NCBI RefSeq assembly: GCF_010389155.1
Contig: NC_057765.1
Location: 1,674,001 to 1,738,000 of the forward strand
Length of the DNA: 64,000 nucleotides
Reading direction: 5' to 3'
Source of the DNA: Erigeron canadensis
Lineage: Eukaryota; Streptophyta; Magnoliopsida; Asterales; Asteraceae
Shown here: positions 32,146-42,568 of the stretch, piece after piece
Position numbering within the stretch: the stretch's first letter is position 1
How the letters are laid out: each line of letters starts with the position of its first letter
Notes under the pieces: generated by a model
Told to the model about the DNA's origin: nothing
What the model saw: the letters and a program-made list of their open reading frames with translations, nothing else
Databases searched by the model: none
Program-made: the position numbers and the translations under genes

Positions 32146-32661
32146 CTTGATAGCTATGTACTCACGAAACATATACAGCAAAGGGGTAAAGAACGGGTAA
32201 CGGTAAACTAAAAAATTTTAGGATACGAGTACGGCAAAAATACGATAATAAAAAATATTAAAAATTTAAATATATTGATTTTATATAGAGAGAGACTTGA
32301 GAGATTATGTAGAATTATACATGTATAATTTTATAATATATGCTAGATGGTGACCGGTGATCACGGATTAAACTGTTACTAATCAATTTTGGAATAGAAA
32401 TAGCTTGATGGTAACCTCAATTGTATAATGTAGTTGGTTTGTATTTGGAGGTATGCATAATTGCAAAATGACAGTCGTTTTTGGAATAGAGTAAGCTCGG
32501 TTAAACCCTAATATTAATTAGATACGGTATGGAAGCTTCACAGAAACGTTTCGGTATATAGTGAAACTTGAAGGAAACATTTCGTACGAGTTTCCGTTCC
32601 TATGGAGTTTTCGAAATAGGTGAGACTACCTATTTGGAGTTTCGGTGCATTATAGCTTGAT
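32146..32661. mobile_element. 516-bp insertion flanked by a 14-bp direct repeat
   Basis: AGAAATGGTTGATA occurs at 32132-32145 and 32662-32675. The duplicate near 23285-23320 joins the two flanks directly. The inside is AT-rich, with GGTAACGGTAAAC near the left and GAAACGTTTCGGT near the right. No coding capacity and no clear TIR or tail; class unknown. Confidence 0.55.
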
Positions 32662-32859
32662 AGAAATGGTTGATAAGTTTGAAGATTCCGATAGTTATGT
32701 AACTAGCCATGTCAACCGTCTTGTCTCACAAAATTTCAATAGTTAAAAGTTAAAACACTACTGACTTCTCATTTCAAAAGAAATCGAGCCCAAAACATGA
32801 AAGTAAAACTATGAATACAACCCAAAATATGAAAGAAATAAAACTAAGAATACATCAAC

Positions 32860-33399
32860 TACTTAAATAAGTCAAATTAACCTAAAAAGTCTTAACACCT
32901 CAACGTAAATAGAACGTGGGTTATGGGAGCGTTAATGTGAGCTGCAATTTCAAAAACCTATATACATTCCGTTTCTCTCAAACACAAATTCGTGATTTCT
33001 ATGCATTTGGTCATAATTTCTTATTCTGGTTCTTTCTTTGAAACACACACATACCGAAAATTCCAAATCTTTTGATTGCATCCGATTGAATAATCTGCGT
33101 GAACTTACAAAAAAAATTCGATGTATAAGTAATCACACGTCTTTCAAATATTATTGTTATCCTGTCGTTTTATCGTTTACTTATTTCTCCAACATTTAAT
33201 TGACTTAAAATTAAGTAGTGGTAACTTTTTTGTTTATCATAAAACTGAATATCGAGTATTATCCTTTTACAGGGAAAAAGTCAATTAATTTTTCATTTGT
33301 AAAAAGAACTCGAAATTAACCTAAAAAGGTTCAAAACACATCAAGGTAAAAAAGAACGGGGATTTTGGAGCGTCTATGTTAGCCGCGGTTTCGAAACCT

Positions 33400-33420
<21 letters not shown>
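32860..33420 (+). pseudogene. Two decayed copies of the Agenet promoter/leader
   Basis: 32870-32980 and 33190-33420 both match 13690-13950 (AATTAACCTAAAAA, GTAAAAAAGAACGGGGATTT against the intact AAAAAGAACGCGGGTTTT, AGCCGCGGTTTC). No Agenet coding sequence follows either copy. Confidence 0.7.
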
Positions 33421-33430
<10 letters not shown>

Positions 33431-33795
33431 GTTAACGTACCTATATTTGAATTCTAGGAACAAGTGGTCGTGCTCCGATTAAGAGAAGAAAATAAAAGCT
33501 ATTGTGAAGAATTAGTTCTCTATTGTTTTTATTAGCCCATCTTAATTAACTGATTGTATATCATGCGTCTCTAAAATATCAAATGTTAACCATTTCATAA
33601 ACAGAAATTAAAAATACACAATAACTATAAAAATGAAAGATTCAAGCACATCAATACACAACACAAACATATACAGTATTTACCCATGACATATTTTATA
33701 AGCAAGAATACCATCTAATGACACACGCACAAACATATGACATATTTTACAACAAAGAACACAATATATGTAATACATCAACAACAGAACCATTT

Positions 33796-33978
33796 TTATT
33801 GAGGATTTATCTTATTCTTATTCTTGATATCCTTGGCAACTTTTGTGAAGCCATTTACTACACTCTTGGCCATCATGGTAGAAACACGCGTCTTGCTTGC
33901 AGGAATAACTGTTGCATTTTTCGATTTAGATGAACCTACGTTTGCAGCGCGGTTCATCTGCTGACCGTTGTCTGCCAT
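33796..33978 (-). CDS. 60-residue repeated ORF, copy E (unknown function)
   Basis: Begins MADNGQQMNRAANVGSSKSK and ends KDIKNKNKINPQ. Ser stands at the position that is Cys in A, C and D. The frame is open 32 codons upstream (leader ending LLKKERS). TATA-like run at 34077-34084, 99 nt upstream. AATAAA overlaps the stop. It is the copy closest to the intact ankyrin-AAA gene, about 0.9 kb beyond that gene's stop codon and on the same strand. No domain recognised. Confidence 0.45.
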   Translation of the reverse strand: MADNGQQMNRAANVGSSKSKNATVIPASKTRVSTMMAKSVVNGFTKVAKDIKNKNKINPQ

Positions 33979-34530
33979 TGATCTTTCCTTTTTCAGCAAT
34001 TCTCTAGAAAGTATATTAGTTTTTTGTGGATGTATATTACTAAATATTTTGAATATAAAGAGGTAACATATCAATGTATATATACACTAATGAGTTGCAC
34101 ACATCTCTCTATAGTTTATTTCAATGTAGCATATATCTAACAATATCAAGGAACTTATGCTAAACTTTCATATGTATTTGTGTGACATATTAGGAGGTGT
34201 GTATTCTTATATGGTCTAAGTTCCACACATTTCATAGTTTTATTTGTATGTAGCATATGGCAAACAATATCCTGGAACTTATGTTTAACTTTCATGGTAG
34301 ATTAGAGGTGTGTATTCTTAATTATGTGGTCGACTTTCTCATAGTTTTCTTTGTATATATGTAGCATGTCTAACTGTCTAAGTGTGTAACAATATCCTAG
34401 AACTTATTCTTAACTTTCATGGTTACTTGTGGGTGAATACAAAGATGAATGTAAAGTTTTCATACAAGTCCCCATTTACCAACATATCAAAATAGCAACA
34501 CTAACCAGAAAACACACCATAACCATTTTA
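33979..34530 (-). promoter_or_regulatory. Upstream region of ORF copy E, tandem blocks
   Basis: TATA-like run, then the shared degenerate blocks. It ends in ACCATTTTACATAGATTCAA, which reads straight into the ankyrin-AAA 3' flank and is the empty-site reference for the insertion at 25729-27258. Confidence 0.5.
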
Positions 34531-34873
34531 CATAGATTCAAGTGATGAAGTTTTCAAGTGGAGCATAACTGATGGATTGTAGTAGATAAGAAATATCAAA
34601 CTTAAAAATATTGATGGCTAATGTAAATAATAAATTAGCAACTTCATTATACTTAAGTTACAAGTTCATTGTTTCCACCACTTCCTTGAATGGCTGCTAT
34701 AAAAATTACAATTAAATACAAAATTCATCTTTTTACCAATCTTTTCTACACCTTTCTGCAAATATAAAATGAATTATACATCATAAAGACTGTAACAATA
34801 ACACACATCCAACAAAACGAGCCACCTTTAATTTTGAAGGATTAAGATAGACAAGAAAATGACTTTTTCCTTG

Positions 34874-37800
34874 TCATTTTGAAAATAACCTGAGCCCGCT
34901 TTGTAAATCTTCTAATGTGATTGTCAACAATTCATCGGTGTCCATACATTCGAAACTAAGCCTCAAATCCAAATTCTCACGAGCATTGACTAACAAAGGA
35001 TCAACCAAACCTCCATTCAGCTCCTTCCTTTGTTTCTCAGTTGTTTCTTTCTCTATTAAATTTGCCAGAGTTTTAGCTGTACATGAAGGATGCAATTTGA
35101 ACCCGTATAATATACTGCCGTCAGTTTGATTATCCATTTTTAAATGAAGAATATTGGCTAAATCATCGGTACTAAAGTCATCAAAGGTGAAAAATTTAGT
35201 CACTCTTCTACAGAAACCTTCATTGGAAGAGATAACGCGCTTCATTGGTTCGCTATAGCCAGCAAAGATAACTACTACTTTACCACTATCCATAACTGAC
35301 ATAATCTCTTCAAGAGCTTCTAACCCATAGTCTTTATCATCAGACTTTTGCATGGGTATTAATCGATATGCTTCATCCACAAACAAAATCCCGCCTTCAG
35401 CTTCTTTTACCTGCATCATAATGATTAAAGTTAGTCCATACTTCCCATCAAGGACAATTGGATATTTTTAACAGTCGTCATCTGCAAAAGATCCATAGTT
35501 TCCTCAAAAAAAAAAAAGTTCTTTGAAGGATCATTTTAACAGTTGTGCCATATGCAAAAAAAGATCCATACTTTCCATCAAGGGTATACCCAATTGGATA
35601 TTCGGAATTTGTTAAGGGGGAATTTAAAATTTAAATATTTCTTTGATATATGGGATTCAGGAGGTCACTTTTAGTGGTTGTGTCGTGTACAAAGATCCAT
35701 ACTTTTCATGAAGGGGTAAATTGGGCTTTTCATACCAAATACAGAACACTATGAACATTATAGAAAAAAGCACAATCTGGAATGAGAGATACATACCACT
35801 CTTCTAGTCTTGGGCCCGGTATGACCAACAAATTCTCCAACTAAATCAGTTCTTTGTACCTCTGTTACCTTGTCAGTTGGTAAAATCCCAACCATGAAAA
35901 GTAATTTTCCAAGGATCCGAGCTACCATGGTCTTACCTGTAGATAGCTTAAGGTCAGCACATATGATTAAAGATATGATACAAATTACAATTAGATATGG
36001 CAATTTTGACCCATTACTTACAAATGAGTCAATTTGGGTTAATTTTTATCCCTAATAGGCCAGAATGCCAAATGTGTAAAACTCAAAGAGTAGCTTAAAA
36101 GAACAGGTTAAATGGGTCGAAAGTTGCACCCCTTCTATTAAAAAGCAAAAGATCCTAAATAGATTTTAATCAGAATTATATTATAATTGAAATGATATAA
36201 CCTGCTTAATTAGACTTGATATAGTAACCATAGTATAGAACACCTTGAAACTTTTGAACAAAGTAGCCCTTCAAGCCAACTAGACCCACATTGACCTGTA
36301 CCAAAAAGTTACCCGATAACCAACCCGCCCACTTTAGCCAAATATAATTACAAAATCTCCGAATTAATCACCTGTTCCAGGATTGCCAAGGAAGGCCATA
36401 TGAGGTGGTCTTCGGATTCCCACTTTTAAACCAAGGGCCCTTCGCCTTTCATCTAAGAGCATCCCTTTAGCCCATTTCCTAAGTTGTAACTTAAGCTCAT
36501 GGAGGCCCACTAACTTTGATAATTCTTTTTCAAGCTCATCCATTTTAGCTTTTGTTTCACTGCATGCTTCAATGGCTCTACGTTTTCTCTGCTCTTCTAA
36601 GTAAGAGGTGAGGAGTGCCAGCAGCTTCTCGTTTCCTGGTCCTTGTGATAGATGATTCAAAGGAGTCATACCTTCCTGTGGCCGCCAAAAATAACAATCA
36701 AATTCAAATTTATTAGAGGTAGTAGTTCTAATCCGTTTACTATAAATTCTATCTTTAAGGGGTCAGACGGGCATTTAGCATTTTTTAGCTTAAAAGAAAA
36801 TAGGTCAAAACTCGGCCCAAAGTGTGTAGAAAAATTCATAAAACCTTGCAAGTAATAGATTCCATAATCAAACTTGACAACTATCATATATTAAATTATT
36901 AAAATTCTGAAAAATAAGAATTCCGGCCCACCCAACTCGACCCAAACCGAACCTAAAGATTATTCTGTTAGACCCATTGCCCAACACCCCCAACCTCTAA
37001 GATTTATCAAAAATATTGATTATAAAACATAAATAGTAAAAAATAAATATAAAAAAAGTCACTAGTACATCATCTTTGGCACTACAGTCAGCATTATGCT
37101 CTAGCAATGTCTTTACAGTTGAGCTGTCCTCAGCTCTCAAAGAGTGCCAAACAGAAAGGTGCAATGGAGTCATTCCATTCTGCATAAATAATAAAAGATT
37201 AGTTTCCCGTCGAGTTTAGGTTACATGACCTAATGGAGATCAGCAAAGAAATGAACGTCTCACAAAAATGGGTCAAAACAGAAGGTTTTTTGTACATGTA
37301 AAAATGGTCAGGTCATCCCAAGTGATTTTTCATCCAAATCTGTTACACTTTTCATGATAATTAGTGTGTCAGATATGATTACAAAAAAATTTTTAACTTC
37401 AATAACCACTCAACTCATAAAATACATATATTTAGCAGACTTTATGCATTAGAGATGCACTATTATGTGATTTTCAAATTTCAAGATGTTTAATCCATTT
37501 AACCTACGCTAACCTTGATTAACTAACCTTGATTAACTAAGAGCGGTGCAACCGCACAAAACTGTACTGGACTGTATAGTACTGGTTTAGTCACAATACT
37601 CTGGACCAGACTCAAACTTTGGGCCACTGACTTAAGCCAAGACTTTCACCTAAACAACATGATTTAAATAAAATATAGAAGAAAAAAAGGTTTGGACCAG
37701 ACAATTACCAAACCAAATACATACTGAAGCATAGTAGCATACTAAGAACTATTTTTTTTCCATCATTCATACTTGGTACCGAGAAATGAGCATACTGGTA

Positions 37801-39486
37801 TCGCTTTGGTATGTATTTAGTTACGTATTACTTTTTCAGAGTTTGCCCTGAGCTTTGTACACTCCAATGCTTGTCAACCCCATATAGAAATATATAAACT
37901 GAATCCACCCATTCAAATGGTTTTAGAATGTGGGATAAGATTCAATAAACTTCTGTTGATATGATGATCACAAAAAAAAAAAAAAAAGAAGTAAAATACA
38001 TACATTTGCTTTGGCTTCGGTAGAAGCCCCATGAGAGAGAAGAAGCGCAGCAGCTTCATTAGAACCATTTTTAGCAGCCATGTGCAACGGAGTTTCTCCA
38101 TACTGCAAATTCATATATAGCAAAACAAGTAACATTCTTTTAGCCTATTTCCTTTCAATAACCTCATTTTTAATTTTGGGTCTACAGAGAACTGGACTTC
38201 TAAAACTAATCACAACCAAGAGTAAATCATGAGTTTCCGGGTCCTAACCATGTTCTTTGCTTCCAACTCAACAGTTTCAGGCTCAGTCAAGTTCAAAAGA
38301 AACTTGACCACTTCAACACTGTTATGACCAGCAGCTACATGAAGGGGTGTATTTGCCATCTACATAGTGAATGCAAAAAACTGAAATAAGCTTACATATT
38401 ATTGAAAAGGTTTCAAACATGAATCAAGTACGAAGCAAAAAACATCAAAACCCTTTGGTTCCTTATAAACAACTACAAAATAACAAAGGAGAAAACTTCA
38501 CAGTGGCAAATCCAAATTACTGAAAAATGCGGCATTGATCATTGATAAACTTTACAGTGGCAAATCCAAACTATGGAAAATGCCACATTCATTATTGCTA
38601 CGGAGTAACTAACATGACTAACGCAACAAAAAGTATATATTATTAGCAAGTATCAGTATTCTTCAGTAATGCCTCACACATATACCACATCAAACTAAAA
38701 CCACAACTATGTTTCCGATCACAACCCTCCATTCGACTTGACCATCATCCGTTTAAACTAATCTATTCTATCAGGTGCGTTGACTACCATACATATGTCC
38801 CAACTTATCTCTTTATCCTAATCAACTTAGAAAAAGGGCTTCCTTAATCAATCATTCAATCCTAATGTACATGATTCGCCACCACGAAAACAAAAAATCA
38901 GTTGTCTTTAGAACTTAATTATCCCATCAATCAAATCATCATTACACAAAAACCTTAAAAGACAGCCAAACTTGTCACTTGGGCATTACACTTACACCAT
39001 ACATATTGTATGCATTTTTTCTAATCAACCTAACATAAACCCATAATCACAATTTATCAAATTCACAAACTTTACAATCAAAATTACACAAAAAACAAAG
39101 TAGTCAAATTTCCAAACTTTCTTCAATAAAAACAAAAATCTTGAAAAAGGGGTTTCATTTCTAGTAATAAAAATTAAATCTTGATAATAAAAAACAAGTG
39201 GGTATGATTAAATTTGAATTCTTACAACAGGGTTGCGATCATTAATGAGAGAAGGGTTCTCCCGGAGACGTTTCTGGACGCCGGAGAGATCGCCGGACTG
39301 AGCAGATGCATGAATTGTAATGGGTTTTGTAGCTTTTGAAATCATCTCTGAAGAAGATGAAGATTTTGATGATTTTGTTAATGTGAATTGGGAAAAACTT
39401 AACAAATTTTCTTGCTTTTTTTGGAATATTGGTTTTTTGGGACTGACGATTTCTTGTGTGATTTCAAGATTTGATCTTTTCTTCAT
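34874..39486 (-). CDS. Ankyrin-repeat AAA ATPase (CbxX/CfqX type), seven exons
   Basis: Exons (minus strand): 39486-39226, 38359-38249, 38102-38004, 37179-37069, 36675-36372, 35936-35797, 35410-34874. All introns are GT-AG and phases join exactly, giving 520 residues. Exons 1-4 encode ankyrin repeats (MANTPLHVAAGHN, YGETPLHMAAKNG, NGMTPLHLSVWHS). Exon 5 holds a coiled-coil-like linker (SYLEEQRKRRAIE) and leads into Walker A GNPGTGKT at 291-298, split by intron 5. Walker B ILFVDEA lies at 350-356, a VVVIFAGY strand follows, and FCRR is the likely arginine-finger region. The AAA half resembles CbxX/CfqX ATPases, which remodel protein complexes; plant ankyrin-AAA fusions of this kind are usually annotated only by domain. 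ATP-driven remodelling with an ankyrin partner-binding arm is inferred. Fragments of exons 5 and 7 litter the array downstream. Confidence 0.95.
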
Positions 39487-39796
39487 TAAATTGGTGTCTG
39501 TATGTATAAATTGTGTATGTACTTACACACACATACACATACACACACTAACCCCAAATGGGAGATGATATGGAAAAAGAAAGAAATTTTAATAATAATA
39601 ATAATGTGTATTGGGAATTACCAAAATTTTATATAATTTTATACTAAAAGTGTTTTAAATAATTGAGTGGTTATAGTAAAATGTATGAAAAAGTGTGTGA
39701 ACTGTGAATGGTGAGGAAAGTAGCTGTCTTCCATGATTATTGTGTGTGTCGGTGGTGCATATGGAGAGTAATAATGCAAAACTAGTTTAGATGATT

Positions 39797-40009
39797 CTCC
39801 CTCCGTCCCATTTTAGTTTTTAGGTTGACTAACTTTGATCATTAATAATTTTGTTTGTGTCATGTAATACTTGATATAAAATATATGAATGAATTGGATT
39901 TTTAATATACTTTTCGTTCATATAAGTTTCATCAACTACTATATAGTACAAACAAAGTTATTTACGGTCAAAGTTAGTCAATATGACAACTAAAATGGGA
40001 TGGGGGGAG
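39797..40009. mobile_element. Stowaway-type MITE, 213 bp
   Basis: Ends CTCCCTCCGTCCCATTTTAG and (reverse) CTCCCCCCATCCCATTTTAG are the classic Stowaway terminus. TA follows at the right; the left base pair is TT, a probable mutation of TA. It lies about 310 bp upstream of the ankyrin-AAA start codon, in its likely promoter. Confidence 0.88.
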
Positions 40010-40299
40010 TAATAAAGTTGAGGGAGAGGATCCTCTTGTTAACATCTTTAGATAAAAATTAAGAATCAAGATTGAAAGACAATCTTTAAATTTTTATTTA
40101 AGATCAAGATTTTCTCAACTCAAGTTAGATATAATTACTTTGACAAAATTCCCTTCCTAAAATTGAGTTCTTGAAAGAGAAAGGGAAAAAACAATGGAAG
40201 TTAACAACTCTTGATTCTAATTTCAATTTCAACTCCAAAGTTTCAAGACTTTTATTTGGCAATAGAAGCAAAAGTTTTTTTTTTATGAAAAGAGAATTA

Positions 40300-40540
40300 C
40301 AATAAAACTTCTATATAAATTACGAGTAATATTTAATATATTTATATTAATATTCTTGATAAAAGTAATAATTTATCTGGTTTCAACTCATAATTAGTCT
40401 TCAATCCAAAAGAAATATAATAGTAACTTTTTTGAAATTCAGTGTATACATGATGGTCCAATAAAACTATACATTAATAATTACTAAAACATTTCAAATT
40501 CTAAAATTGTCTAATAAAAAATAAATCTATAATAACTTGC
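40300..40540. mobile_element. Fragment of a pogo-like element
   Basis: Degraded match to 23485-23725 (AATAAAACTTCTATATAAAT; TGGTCCAATAAAACTATA; TTTCAAATTCTAAAATTGTC). No right end is found, so it is truncated. Confidence 0.65.
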
Positions 40541-40753
40541 TCCTCAAAGGGCTACGTCATCGAGAGTGTGCATCCACATGTAGAAAAAGAAGACGAAAAA
40601 AAGAGAGGGAGAGAGTCATATAAATAATAAAATAATTATTAAAGTAAAATAGATAAAAATCATTCATCTTAACTAAAAATCATTGTAGATTATGTTTCCA
40701 TACTGATTAATCATGAAACTCATCATATTAATTCGTTTATGTATAGTGCATCA

Positions 40754-42038
40754 CTAGATTTTAGACCCGTGTCCAACACTGGACACGGGGTTTTCGATAT
40801 TATCAATATTAGATCTTCATACATTTAATTTATAAAATCTTATAATTTTGAAGATATACGGTTCTAAGTATTAGAATGTGCAAGTTGTAGTACAATAATC
40901 GCATGTTCGTCACTGTCATTATTATTAGCCGAGACATATTGATGGAATTGTTTGACGTAGTCATTCCACAAGTCACATGCTACAATAATTTTCTTATTAT
41001 TGAAGTTTTTAAAACCAGTTATACTCATAATGTAATATTATTATGAATATATAATTAAGAATTAAAATATAACTATACTTGAGATCTTTTACTTAACATT
41101 CAAGTATATGTATGTGGTCATGATGTGGGCTCATTTTCAATCACATGTCTTATGGTAATTAAATAACAATTATGATTGTTTTCATTTTCTTTGATAACAA
41201 TTACGACTTTTGATTTGAGTGATAATTGTAACTTAAAAAAATTAAATATAAATACTTTTTGTAACTTTTTTTAGAAAATTTTTAAAAAATCCTCTCAGGT
41301 TGATGGTTAAAAATAAATATAAATTAAGAATTGAGGGCTAAAAAGTGTAAGTTAATGAGATTTTTTCTACAAGTTAATATAAGTATTAATATAATAATAT
41401 ATTTGGATAATTATTGATGGAATTGTTTGACGTTGTCATTCCACAAGGCACATGCTACAATAATTTCCCTATTATTGAAGTTTTTAAAACCAGTTATACT
41501 CATAATGTAATATTATTATGAAAATATAATTAAGAATTAAAATGTAACTATACTTGAGATCCTTTACTTGACATTCAAGTATATGTATGTTGTCATGATG
41601 CGGCTCATTTTCAATCACATGTCTTATGGTAATTAGATAACAATTATGATTGTTTTCATTTTCTTTGATAACATTTAAGACTCTTGATTTGTGTGATAAT
41701 TGTAACTTAAAAAAAATTAAATATAAATACTTTTGTCACTTTTTTTAGAAAATTTAAAAAAAATCATCTCAAGTTAATGGTTAAAAATAAATATAAATTA
41801 AGTATCGATGGCTAAAAAGTGTGAATTGTTGATGGAAAACAAAAGAGTGTAATTAATGAGACTTTTTCTACAAGTTAATATAAATATTAACATAATAATA
41901 TATTTGGATAATTATTATTAGGTTTTTTAATTTATAGTTTATCTAAATGATGACATAAGCGAGAGTCATATTGATAAAATTGAGCGATTTGATTGGTTAA
42001 TAAGTCATTAGTTCAACTGTTTATAGTATATATTAAAA
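40754..42038 (-). mobile_element. Helitron with internal tandem duplication, 1285 bp
   Basis: The 3' end on the minus strand has the stem CCCGTGTCCA/TGGACACGGG, TCTAAAAT and CTAG before T, identical to the 21348-22184 element. The 5' end aligns with that element (TTTTAATATATACTATAAAC), but the first two bases read TT instead of TC. Inside, a block of about 474 bp is tandemly doubled (starts 40941 and 41415, GATGGAATTGTTTGACGTNG). No coding capacity. Confidence 0.85.
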
Positions 42039-42568
42039 TCCTTTGCATTTGTCCTCGGTGAATCTGCGTGCATCATTTTGTGTAGTTGTGTGCACCTAAA
42101 TTTCGTGTATTAATTTTATCTTGTTTGTTTTACGTTAATTAGTTTATTTTACAATAATAACTAATCCTTGTAAAATATAATCAGTAGCTATAATTAAGTT
42201 TCTAATAACTAAAGATCCAATAAGGTACAGTAATTTCGTCAATCCCTTCCAACTATGTGAACATAATATATATGTTTCCTTTACAAGTGAATGTTTTAAA
42301 CCAATATACATATATACTATAACAAAATGTATATATCTACATTTCAAGGGCAAACTTCTAATGAATTTATGATCATTGTCTTCTTTCCTTGTTTCTATGT
42401 TGTCTGTACCAACAACTCTAAACTTGTTAATGATGATCCTTTTGAGCTTCTTAGTTTGTAATTAAACGATTGTGTGGGCAGAATGCTAATAGACTTGGTC
42501 ATATAACCTTATCGTCGATCGCGTTATATATGTCATTTGTTACTTAGATAGAAGCCATCCTTATATAT

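Larger units (their letters stand above)
16090..34740. repeat. Segmental-duplication array between Agenet and ankyrin-AAA genes
   Basis: Mosaic of repeated blocks: Agenet promoter pieces (32860-32980, 33190-33420), Agenet 3' pieces (18530-19170, 19380-19440, 27525-27860), and the 60-codon ORF unit (five copies). It also holds ankyrin-AAA 3' flank (27265-27450), an exon 7 piece (19225-19315), intron 5-like blocks (18200-18360, 20580-20720, 29730-29850) and exon 5 pieces (22795-22935, 30275-30460). The intact source genes flank the array on either side. Shared junctions between copies show that some rearranged blocks were themselves duplicated. Transposons inserted later at many points. Confidence 0.85.
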
